From assembly GCF_008831285.2 (NCBI RefSeq), contig NC_045149.1, positions 2,234,001 through 2,298,000 on the forward strand: a stretch of DNA of 64,000 nt, written 5' to 3'. Under the pieces are notes generated by a model that was not told the origin of the DNA, made no database searches, and saw only the letters and a list, made by a program, of their open reading frames with translations. This document shows, one piece after another, positions 27,401 through 39,400 of the stretch. Every line of letters starts with the position of its first letter. Position 1 is the stretch's first letter. This stretch comes from Nymphaea colorata (Eukaryota > Streptophyta > Magnoliopsida > Nymphaeales > Nymphaeaceae). Both the position numbers and the translations under genes were made by a program.

Positions 27401-30400
27401 ATTGCATCAGATTTTGACATCTCCTCCAATTTGGTTCCACCAATCTTATCATTTCCAATTCGACCCCATTTTCGAAACACAAAACAATCTGCACCTCGAT
27501 CATCTTCAATAACTTGCAGGATATAAAAGCTTCACATGAATGTAGAAATTAATCAAGACAAAGAACAACACATGTGAACCATGTCTAAGAAATTAAATCA
27601 ACTTCAATTTGAGTAGCAAAAACCTTTTCTGCTTCCTTTTGATATTTGTGCTTAAATATAAGTTCAAAAATAAACTAAAGTAATAAACAGATAAGGATGG
27701 TAGGTGTGTAGGAGACAAGTGCAGAAAAATCGGTGTGGTATATATCATACAATACAACAATATATGTACTGTAACGATCACGATCAAGAAGCTCGCTATT
27801 TACACCCCTACATCTAGATGCAAGGGTGCAATGGCCCCTTAACGTACATATCATATGATACAGAACCCACAGCATACAATACAGCTTGGCAAACAGGAAA
27901 AATAGACCCAAGGCCCTTTCTCACAAGTTGGGTTTAAAAAAACTCCCATTCCCCCTCACTAAACATTATTGGGAACAGAGTGAGTGGGAGCCCTTGCTGG
28001 TTTATGGGGGAAGATTTGATCCTGATACATCGATTTGAGGTTGAAATAAAGGAGGTTTCGCTTCCTTCTACAAAAGATAAAAATATTTTACCATAGATTT
28101 CTATTATCTAATGAAGATTACAGTATATTTGCCTTTTTTTGTGAAGATTACGGTAGATTTACGTATGAGAGATCGATCTGTTGTTGAACAAAGAGGGGTT
28201 CCAATTTCTTCTACGAATGGTATATAGTCTCCCATTTTTACCATGGACTTCTATTGTTTTTTAATTATTACATTAATTTGTAATATTTTTTGAAGATTAA
28301 TATGATTTTTATTATTTTGTGAAGATATGGCTTCAAACGGTTCGAATAGCAATAATACACAAGGGCGAAGGAAAATAATCTGTTAACAATCATTTGCAAA
28401 TATTACAACTTATCAACAAGGAGATCTCAACTAAAGCATGAGAATGTGGCTCCATTCACCAATAGTAGAGAAAATCCATCTGCTAGCATTTGTTCAACAA
28501 CAATCTTTGGAAATGATCAATGTTTTAAAGAAAAAAATATTGAAAAGTAAATGGATGAAGTAGAAAGAGGCTATGGTGAGCACTGGGAAGTTGAGAATGA
28601 CAAGGATGAGAAGCATCTTGATGCTCAGCCTAGTTTAAATTAGATGTGACCAGCTCAAAAGCAAAAGGAAAACGATTCATGTAAGCAGGAGGCAGTTCTT
28701 CCGGCAGAATGAACAGAGGTGCACCATGAGGCAGGTCCAATGGTAGAGCACCTAATAGAAAATTGAATGCTTTTGGATCAATCGGAAGCTTTTTTCCTTA
28801 TACAGATCTAGGTTCTCAACCTACCTTCCTTGCAGCCATGACCTCAAAAAATGCATAAAAAAGTGACTCATACTGTCATAGAATTGGGAGATGACTTCAC
28901 GAAGCATGTATTCTTTATAATGTAGCTAACTCATTTCATTTTCAAGTTATGGCAGATGCAATTACTGTTAAGTTTGTGCGTATGGGGATCGGGTCTGTTC
29001 AGACCCGATCCACTTCTTTTATATCCACACGCCTAAGAATACTAGGCGGTGGCATTCTTGTAATATTTTATATATTTTTGTACAAATCTGTTGTAACCTA
29101 ATTAGGTTAATGTTCTTAATAGAGATTAAGGATTGCAGGGCTGCATTGGCCGACTGCCTCTCTTCCTCCATCGTCTTGCTTTCTATCCTCTCTTCTCAAC
29201 CTATCTTATTTTCAACCGGAGAGACATGATTTAGTGAAGATTCTTACATGGTATCAGAGCCAGGTTGCAGCGTCTTCCGGTGAGTGTTTTCAATCTGATG
29301 TGATTTCCCCTAATCTACCCTAAATCCCCTTTTTTCTGGCGTGATTAGCCCTAAATTCAGTTTCTGCCCTAAATCTTCCTTTCTGACGTGATTTGCCCTA
29401 ATTTCTGCCGCTGCCCTAAATTCTGCCCCAAGTCGTCTGCCCTAATCATCCCTTTTTTATTATCCCTCTTCGTATTTCTTGCCCCTCTTTTCAGTCATGG
29501 ATCAGCCGGCTCCTTCCCTTTTATCTTCCAGCTTTCTCTCCCAACTTATCTCTCAAAAACTAAATCATAGTAACTATTTGACTTGGAAACGTCAAATTGT
29601 CCCATTCATTAAAAGTCATAGACTCTATGGACATATCGATGGCACTACTCCAGCACCTCCAAAGTACATTCACCGTGAAGTGAAGAAGACCGTTGTGGAA
29701 GATCAGGCTGCTGGGACTCCGGCTGGGAGTGAGATTAGATTTGAATATGATACTCTCACTGAAAACAATCCTGAGTAAGAAGTTTGGCTGGCTCACGACC
29801 AGTCCCTTGTTGCCTACATTACTTCTACTTTGTCAGAGGAGGTATTAGGAGGCATTGATGATGATTTAACAGCCCTGGAGTTGTAGTCTACCCTTGCCAC
29901 GACGTATTCTCAAGTATCGGAAGCACGTTTTCTGCAATTAAGAAGGCAATTTCAGGACATCAAGCGTGGGACGCGTCCAGTCTTGGAATATTTGAATGAA
30001 ATAAAAAGTGTAAGTGATCAGCTTGTTGCCATTGGACATCCCGTCAGCGACAAGGACAAGGTGCAACAAGCTTTAAGTGGACTGGGAACAGATTTTGACA
30101 TATTTTGCACAGCCTTGGAAGTTCTTCCTGTCCTCCCATCTTTTGAAGATCTGAAGGCCAAGCTTTTTCAGCATGAAGCTAGTCGTGTTCAGCGACAGAG
30201 TTTGATTCCTTCCAACAGCCACAATGTACTCATCACAGGAACACATGCACTGCAAGGGAATCGCACCCGTCCTTGGACTTCTCAGGCGGGAATGGGAAGA
30301 GGTATTCTCCCAACACCGCAGGGCATGAATACTACGCCTAGAAGGGTTCCGACTTGCTTCTATTGCAACAAGAGGGGACATGTAAAATCAGAATGTTGGC

Positions 30401-33400
30401 ACAATCCTCAGAACAAAAATAATCAGATCAGGCGTGAGAACAAGGCAGCAGCAGGGCCAACTTCATCATCATCTGGCTCAAATCCGACATCGAATGTTTC
30501 AGCAGACGTGCAACAGCTTCTAATGACAGTTTATCTAAACTCCACTTGAAACAAAATGAGCAAGGAGAGTGGTATGTGGACTCTGGAGCAGCAACCCATG
30601 TTACTGGTGACATAGGTAATCTCTCTAGTGTTTTCCCTTATTTAGATCAAGGCTCAGTTGTCACGGGAGATGGTTCCCATCACACAATATCGCACATTGG
30701 AAATGTAAAAATATTTATGGGCTCTTCTTCCATTCAATTAAAGAATGTCCTTGTTGTTCCTAGTTTCAAGAAAAATATTATCTCAGTGTCCAAACTTATT
30801 GATGACACTCATTCCTCTGTTGAATTCACACCATCTTCTGTTTATGTCAAGGATGCTCGAACCAAGAAGACATTCGCTGAGGGCACTCGCAAAGGAGATA
30901 TGTATGTCCTTGAATAAGCTCCAAAGCTGTCAAAACCTCACTCTTCAGATTCATGTTTTCCACGTCATAGTGAAGTCAATGTTGTTGAGTATAATAAGCT
31001 GTCCATTTGGCATGGTCGGTTAGCTCATTGTAGTCAGTCTTTTGTTCGAAGTCTTGTTGCAGACGGGCTCTTAGATAAGTCCATTCTGAGTTCAGTTAGT
31101 GAGTCCAACATGTGCTCGAGTTGTCATATTTGTAAGAGTCATGCCCTTCCTTTTCAATCAATCAATAAAAGAGTTTCAAAGGTTTTTGACACCATATATT
31201 CTGATGTTTGGGGGCATGCTCCAATTCCTTCTTCTTCTGGGAGTAGATACTATGTCATTTTTATTGATTCATATTCCCGATATACTTGGATCCATTTCAT
31301 GAAACACAAATCAGAAGTTTTCCGCTTGTTCACTCAATTTCATGCCTTGGTTCGGAATAAATACTCCAGTAATATTGTGCATTTTCAATGTGATGGTGGT
31401 GGTGAATTTATCTCTAATGAATTTACTGAGTACTTACTAGATCATGGGATCACTAGACAAATCTCATGCCCGCATACACCTCAGCAAAACGGAATTGCTG
31501 AAAGGAAACATAGGCATATTGTTGAAAGCATGCTCAGCATGATGCATGACACAGACTTACCTATGACATTGTAGGCTGAGGCTTTTTATACGGCTGTTCA
31601 TGTTATAAACCGACTACCATTGGATTTGCTTGGTGGAAAGTCACCATTTTTTCTATTACATCAAGAACAGCCACATTATGAGGAATTGCGTGTTTTTGGA
31701 TGTGTGTGCTATGTGCATATTGATGTTTCCTTGAGAAACAAATTTCAAGATCGTGCTGTTTTGTGCAGATTTATAGGGTATGCAGAAAACTACAAAGGTT
31801 ATAGGTGTTACAATCCTAAAACTGGGCGTGTACATGTTTCACGGCATGTTGTTTTTTATGAAAACAGGTTACAGGATCCAAAGGCTACTTCTGTGACACT
31901 CAATGACAAAAATGAGGTGTATGATACTTGGTTACATGCTGAAATCTTAAGACAAGGGGCGAAAATGTTGCCTGAGCGAAAGGAGCAAGCTGTAAATGAG
32001 CCTGAGACACTTGTAAGTAGTTCCTTAGACAGCACTACTTCCTTGGATAGCTTGCCTTCATCTTCTCAGCCCAATGATCCACCTATAGATAATCGGTTCT
32101 CAGGCCTGGTATACTCTAGGCGATCAGTCCCTACTGCAGCTCCACGCAAATCACAACGCGTACGACATCCTATTGACAGATGGGTGAGCTATAACAATTT
32201 TTCTTTGGACTTTCAGCTGTTTATGACACAAGTCAGCAAAAAGGTGGAACCAAAATGTTATCAACATGCGAGTAAGGAAAAATGTTGGGTTGAAGCTATG
32301 AATGAGGAAATGGCAGCCTTGCATGAGTGTCAAACATGGCAGATTGTCCCTTGTCCAGATGATAAGAATGTTGTGGGCTCCAAATGGGTGTACAAACTGA
32401 AATATAAGTCAGATGGTAGCATTGATCGATACAAAGCTCGCCTTATGGCGCGAGGCTTCACTCAGCAATACGGGGAAGATTATGATGAGACATTCAGTCC
32501 GGTCATCAAGATAGAAACAATATGTGTAATTATTTCTCTTGCAGTCTCATATGGATGGCCTCTTTATCAGTTAGATGTCAAAAATGTCTTCCTTCATGGG
32601 ATTCTAAAGGAAAAGGTATATATGGAGCAACCTCCCGGCAATAATACCCATGATCCTCAAAAATGGGTTTGTAAATTACACAAGTCTCTATATGGGTTGA
32701 AGCAAGCTTCTAGGTCATGGTTCGATCGGTTTTCTCATCATATACAACAAGTTGGTTTTCTCCGAAGCTCTCTCTATCACTCTCTATGTATCTACCATAC
32801 CGGAGAAGCTACCACTTGGTTACTTATATATGTTGATGACATTGTTATAGTGGGAATTCTTCTTCACATATTTCTCATGTTAAAGATATGTTGAAGCAAG
32901 AATTCAAGATGAAGGGTCTCGGCGAATTACGGTACTTCTTGGGTATTAAACTTGATAGGACGAATGATAGATTGACTCTTACGCAGCACAAGTATACCCT
33001 TGATGTTTTGGACAGGGCAGGTATGATTAATTGCAAACCAATAACTACTCCTAGTGTTTTGAACACTAAATTGACTGCCTTTGATGGAACTGTTGCATAT
33101 TCCAATCCTACATTCTATCGCAGCATTGTTGGTATGTTACAATACCTCACTTTTACTCGCCCAGACATAGTATATGCTGTAAATCAGATCTCTCAGTTTA
33201 TGCATGCACCCACAGAAGGACATATGGATGTCGCTAAGTGAATCTTACGGTACCTCAAAGCTACTCTTGGAGATGGACTAGTCTACACAAAATGTCCCAA
33301 TGCTTCACTTGGACATAGCATATATACCTATACTGATGCAGACTGGGCAGGGGATCCCGATGACCGACGATCAGTTTCAGGTTTCTGTCTTTTTCTTGGT

Positions 33401-36400
33401 TCTAATCTCATTTGTTGGAGTAGTAAGAAACAGCGTGCGGTTGCGCGATCTAGCACTGAGATAGAGTATAGAGCAATGGCTGCAGGGACAGCTGAAGCGT
33501 CGTGGTTACGACATTTGCTTGGAGAGCTCAATCTTCCTATTGTTCAGTCTTCATTACTTTGTGACAATCAAAGTGCGACAAAAATTGCCTTCAACCCCAT
33601 CCTACATAATAGTACCAAGCACATAGAGATTGATCAACACTTCATCCGTCAGAAGGTTGAAGAAGCCGAGATCTTGTCTGCTTATATATCCACCAGTGAA
33701 CAGATAGTTGATCTCTTTACCAAAGGACTCACAGGGCAGCACTTTTGGGAATTGAAGAACAAGTTGTGCATGATCAAATCTCATGCACAACTTGAGGGGG
33801 GTTGTTAAGTTTGTGCGTATGGGGATCGGGTCTGTTCAAACCCGATCCACTTCTTTTATATCCACACGCCTAAGAATACTAGGCGGTGGCATTCTTGTAA
33901 TATTTTATATATTTTTGTACAAATCTGTTGTAACCTAATTAGGTTAATGTTCTTAATAGAGATTAAGGATTGCAGGGCTGCATTGGCCGACTGCCTCTCT
34001 TCCTCCATCGTCTTGCTTTCTATCCTCTCTTCTCAACCTATCTTATTTTCAGCCGGAGAGACATGATTTAGTGAAGATTCTTACAATTACTTTTATAGGT
34101 CCTCATTATAAAATGCCCTCATATCATTAGTTGAGAAGAAAATTTTTAATGCAATAGTCAAAGAAGTAAAGACAAACGTTTGTCAATGATGGATGGGTTT
34201 CACATCCACATGCCCATAAAAGAAAGACTTGTGCGATTGTGGATATTATATTTAGTAATGAATTTCGGGAATCATGCGTACAGTTATTGAAAATCAGTGT
34301 ACCTTTGGTCAAAGTCCTCAGGTTGATTGACAACAAAGATAGATTTGTATAAGAGTACTTACACCGCTATACGAACAAATAGATAAAGCAAAAGAGGCCA
34401 TCAAAGATGACCTGAAGGGGAAAAAAAAAAGTAGCCATGCATGTCTGTGTGGAATATTATAGACCAAAACAGTGATGGAGCCAAGGTTTCTTTGTTGGGG
34501 AGCCAAGGAAAATTCTTCACAAAGGTCTATTATGTTTTCTAAAATCGTTATAGGGCCAAATGAAAATTTTTGTTTCTCAAATATGGGTGGTCGGCCATGG
34601 CCCCTACCAGACTCTAGACCCTAGATTGGAAGTGGACTAGACTTTTCATACTGTAGTCTACTCCTTAAATCGTGCCTTAGGATATTTTGCAACATTGAGA
34701 AAGGTCAAACAGGTTATGTATGGTTTATATGAAACGTATTGAAGTATTAGGCATGGAACCTAGCAAACATCAACACGATAATGTTCATCGGGAGATGGAA
34801 ATATATGAAAATTAAGTGATATGGAAAGAAATACAGACATTTGAATTGTCCAAGTATTAGAGAAAATTTTTCAATTTACTTTTCATAATTGCAATTTAGT
34901 CATTTATTTATTGTTTCTCATAGTCTTACACTTATGTTTGTATTTGTGGTGAAATAGGTGTGGGAATGGCAGCTGTCACACGGCTGCTTTTCTTTCTTTT
35001 GGAGAGCCAGGTGTGGCCTAGTTTTTTCAACTAAGCAATCTTCAAACTTTCTTAGCAGAACAGCTTTGGAGATGGGTTGCTTCAGACTTCCTTAAGTATG
35101 AAAATGGTAAGACGTTCGAATGTATATGGACACAAATCATTGAAGCATATAACCTAAGAAACTACGTGGCTTTGAAAATTGTACACGAATAAAGAAAGTA
35201 GGTGTTGACATATAGAAAACAATACTTCTGTGCAGGCATGATAAGCACATAAAAAGTAGAGAGCATGCACGCTGCACTGAAAAGGAGAGTGTACTCTTGC
35301 TTACAAATATTTTGATTCATGGAACACTACGACAGATTTTTGGATGGTCTTAGGAACTATGAGCTTGAAGAAGACTTAAAGCATTTGAATGTCGGCCTTA
35401 AAGTTTGGGTTTAAGGAAGAAGCTATTCAAGCAACTAACTATGGGAATTTCATGCATAACAATCAAGTTGCAGAGTATATCTTGTGATCAAAGGGGGAGA
35501 GATTCGACTAAGATCAATGATGCGTTCGTGACCTACGACCTCAAAACAAGTAATGTCGAATGTTCTTGTAAGAAATTTGAACTTAAAGGTATTTGTGTCG
35601 CCGTGCTCTAAAGACTCTCAATCGAGAGGACATTCAGGAACTGCCAGAGAGATACATCATAGGAAGATTGACAAAAAATACAAAGTTGGAGATAATGAAG
35701 AATTCTCCTAAAATTCCTTTCTGTGATGGTCTTAAGCCATGCAGCTTGTCCCGCTATCAGCATCTGTGTAAGAAATTGACTTATCTTGCAGACATGGCAG
35801 CAAGAAGCAATCGAGCTTATGAATACATGACGCAGTTGGCAAACATAGTCATAAGGAACGTTTCGACTCTATGCTGTGACAAAAATGTGGCAATTACAAG
35901 CCAGCCCAAAACAGGACGTCCTGTCGCCCCAAACCCCTCGGAGAAGAAGGAAAGCCATGATTTTGGTATCAATATGTTGTTTGATAATTCTGAGGTGAAG
36001 ATTGTAAAATATAAGGGCACAAGTCTACCATTCAATTATTTGAAGAGGAAGCCAATATCTGATAGGAGTTTGTGTAGGACACAAAACGCCTTGGAAAAAC
36101 AAGGTAGGAGAAGAGAAATCAAGCAAGAAAATCATCATCAACAAATTGAGTATGTTTCATTTATAAGTGGTGCATTTGATACCTTGATCTCGTCCACATA
36201 TATGCAAGATGCATATGATCACAATAGTTTTTACAAAACTACTAAGAAGCTTTTTATATTCTACGTATTTTGTATTTTTTAACTTTAAGCACATTCTGAT
36301 AATTGATTTTGTTTAATTGTTCCAGAACCTGTAACACTCGTTTTTGTAGGTGGGCCGGTTCGGATCCAAACCCGGACCCGAATCCAGTAGCGTGGGAGCC

Positions 36401-39400
36401 CGACGTCGCCCTCTTCTCCCTCGTTTCCCCTCTTCGTCTCTCCCTTTGCTACGACCACAGCGCAGAGAAGAGGAAGACGGAGGTCGGTGCAGCGGCGATG
36501 GAAGTGGACGGCGGCGGCGCTCATGAGCCATCGGTCTCTCCCTCTGTCTCTTCTTTCTTCTTCTTCTCCCCCGCCCTTTTACCGCACCTTCCTCTCTCTC
36601 GACTAGCTATCTCTCTCTGCCAACGCCTTCTTTTGCTCGCCTCTCTCTCCCGTGCTATTCCCCTCCGCCGCCACTCTCATGCTCTTTCGCCCTCTCTGCC
36701 TACACTCTCCCCTCTCCGCCAGCGCCCACTCTCTGGCCGTCTCTTTTTTTCTCTACATTCTCTCTCTCTTCTTCCCCCTCTTTGCCGAGCCTCCCCCTTT
36801 TTGCCTTGCCAACTGCCTTCTTCTCACGGCAGACTTCTCCTTTCATCTTCCTTTCGTTGATGTTCATCGTACTTATTGCTGGATGATTGGATTTCAGCTA
36901 GGGAAGTCTGCCTTCCCCCTTTTTTCGGCTATTAGGCCATGTGGTTGGTGACAGCAGCAATCTGGGGCTTTGGCACTTGATCGAACGCTTGAGGTGGCTG
37001 CCAAGAACATTGCGACAGTTTGGACACTAAGATTGGGGTGAGCGAGACCTAATCGAGCTTAGATTATTGAATATTATCTATTAGAGCATGTATAATTATT
37101 ATTTGAGCATGCTAGACTCATGATTTAATGATTTGAAATGCATATTAGCGATGTTGCTATTTTGGAGGAAGTTTATGACTATTTTGAGAAGGACGAGTAT
37201 CTACGTATATAATGGCTCTTCTAACATGTTGGGTTAATTTTCGAAGCAATAGGGAAGCATGGTAGAGATTGTGATGTTGTGGTGAAGGTTTAAAACCGTT
37301 TTAACGAACTTAGAAAATAGGCTTCTATTGATGTACATATGCATGGTATGTTGAGAATCTTAATTGCAGGGAAGACACCTCAACTAAAGAAAGCTAATGA
37401 GAAATGTGTTAGTGGTGGATTGATCGAACCATTGAGTTTTGACGCGGCAACGTCAAGAAGTTGGGAAGAGGCCTATTGGAGGGCTTGTAGGTCGACACTA
37501 CCCGTCGACACCCTCTTGGGGCGATGACATGTGCCTTAATGATTTTGTTTTATATTTGTATGCATTGGAAAACCAAACTACTAGAGAATTTACCACTTGT
37601 GTATGTTTGCAGGTACACCGGGCGCGTTCAGTAGACCTTGAGCAACTACACGTGAAGCTCGAAGCGTTTTGGAGTGTTTTGTGGACACGCGACAGGTATG
37701 GCGGCATTCCAAGCAAATCTCTGCCAGGGGCCAACGTGTGAATGTGTGTTCCTAGGATTCCTAGGATTGTGATGTGATTGAATGATTGTTTGTGAGTGAA
37801 TATGTATGTATGCAAATGATTTGATATATGATAAGTTTTGTTTTGAAAATCTATTAGAAGCTTATTTTGAAAATTGTTACGCATTTGCATGTGCATGCTA
37901 GAATTGATAACTGCTTAGGATAGATGAGGTGGGGTATCGAGTCGAGTGTCTCCTCGACCCCAATTGTGCATTAGAAAGCATCCTAGAATGATAACTGCCT
38001 AGGACAGCTACGAGCCAATCACGGATCGAGACTACTCTCCAGGATTTGGCTAAGTTTTTAAAGATGTGAATGAAGTGTTTGATAAGATGTGAGTTTTTAT
38101 GAATGTGAATGTTGTGATTTGTTACATATGCATTGCCGCGGGCAATGATGCAAATGAATGAATTGGAAGGTAATTGTACCTGTACTGTATGACGGCTAGC
38201 TAAGAATGTAATGATATGTGTGGCACTCGTGTGGAGGCAATTGGAGGTGTGGGTGCACTCGTGAAGTGTAACAACCTCATGAGCTAGCCAGCCATTTTGT
38301 GAATGTGCAATTATAATGATAATAATGAAAGAATAAGAGATGAGAGGCCAATAGGATTAAGCCTGGACAACGGGCCGGGCCGCCGCTGGGCCGGCCAGGC
38401 CCGGGCCGCCGCTGGGCAGGCCAGGCCCGGCCCGATCGAACCCGGGTCCGGGCCGGAACCGGGCCCGATAGGCCAGCCCGGCCCGGCCCGACTCTCCCTC
38501 TCCGCTCCCCCTCCCCCTCCCGCTCCCCCTCCCTCTCTGCTCCCGCTCCCCCTCTCCCTCTCTGCAGTCTGCTTCCGTTCACCCTCTCCCTCTCCCTCTC
38601 TGCTCCCGTTCCCCCTCTCCCTCTTCCTCTCTGCTCCTGCTCCCCCTCCCTCTCCGCTTCCCCTCTCCCTCTATGTTGATCTGCTCCCGCTCCCCCTCTC
38701 CTCTCCCTCTCCCTCCTCCTCCATCTCCCTCTCCCCCTCCCTCCTCCTCCATCTCCCTCTCCCTCCTCCTCCGTCTCCCTCTCCCCCTCTCCCTCTCCCT
38801 CCTCCTCTGTCTCCCTCCCCCTCCTCCTTCCCCTCCTCCCCTCCTCCCCTCCTCCTCCGTCTCCCTCCCCCTCCTCCTCCATCTCCTTCCCCTCCTCCTC
38901 CATCGGAGCGCGACGTGACGGCGGGGGAAAGTCGCCAAGAGGGCGACCCGGGCCAGGCTGGGCCGGCCTCGGGCCGGCCCGATGCCCAGACCTGAGTAGG
39001 ATGTGGCTATGTGTTTGGGAGTTGTCCCGCCTTCGCCACTGGTCTCGCTTGTTAGGAGTGCAGGCGGTGCAAGGCCCCAGGGTACTGTTATGTGATGTGC
39101 TTGGAGCGTTGGGCTCCCGCCTTCCCAACCTGGGTGTCCTAGAAAAGGCTGAGTATCTCTCCTTGGATGAGTGTTCTACCGCTGCAGCGGGAATGGATCC
39201 ATACTGTTATGGGCCACCACGGGTGTTGTCTCTCGGCTGTAGGCCGCCTGCGGTGTGCACGTGTCTGTGCTTGCACCCACAGGAACTGTCAATTCACTAA
39301 AGCTAATGAAAATGAAAGTATATGAATGAAATGTATGTGAATGATGTGTATGTAAATTGAAATTGTGTTATCTTGGCCATTGAGTGGCCTTTACATGTCG

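Larger units (their letters stand above)
28966..34085 (+). mobile_element. Ty1/copia LTR retrotransposon 2 (young, defective)
   Basis: LTRs 28966-29248 and 33803-34085 are both 283 bp, TGTTAAGT...TTCTTACA, and differ at two positions only. A perfect 5-bp target duplication ATTAC lies at 28961-28965 and 34086-34090. The primer-binding site TGGTATCAGAGC starts at 29249, and the purine tract GAGGGGGG precedes the 3' LTR. Total 5,120 bp. Its proteins resemble element 1, but the LTRs are unrelated in sequence. It is antisense to PARP1 and inside the hAT pseudogene. Confidence 0.97.
28327..34830 (+). pseudogene. hAT transposase (DUF659-type) pseudogene, split by copia element 2
   Basis: The frame [16 protein letters not shown] ends at 28965 in the middle of a codon; after the copia element it resumes at 34091 as [13 protein letters not shown] in the same frame. 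That junction fits the DUF659 domain of BED-type hAT transposases (FNVANSxYFQxMxDAI..GPGYKxPSYHEL). Further on, [20 protein letters not shown] (about 34740-34800) resembles the C-terminal part of the same family. Stops are frequent. A start at 28327 ([10 protein letters not shown]) is possible but unproven. The domain call is by eye; element ends and target duplication were not identified. Confidence 0.65.

Noticed and set aside
36303-36951. Open frames of 185 and 99 codons with serine/leucine-rich sequence
   Set aside because: CT-rich leader-like DNA in the solo LTR; several frames are open at once, a sign of base composition and not of a gene.
38277-39128. Long minus-strand open frame (283 codons, rich in R, G and E) and an overlapping plus-strand frame of 230 codons (rich in S, P and L)
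   Set aside because: Both are translations of an imperfect CTCCCT tract and GC-rich ends within a MITE; no domain, and the two strands mirror each other.
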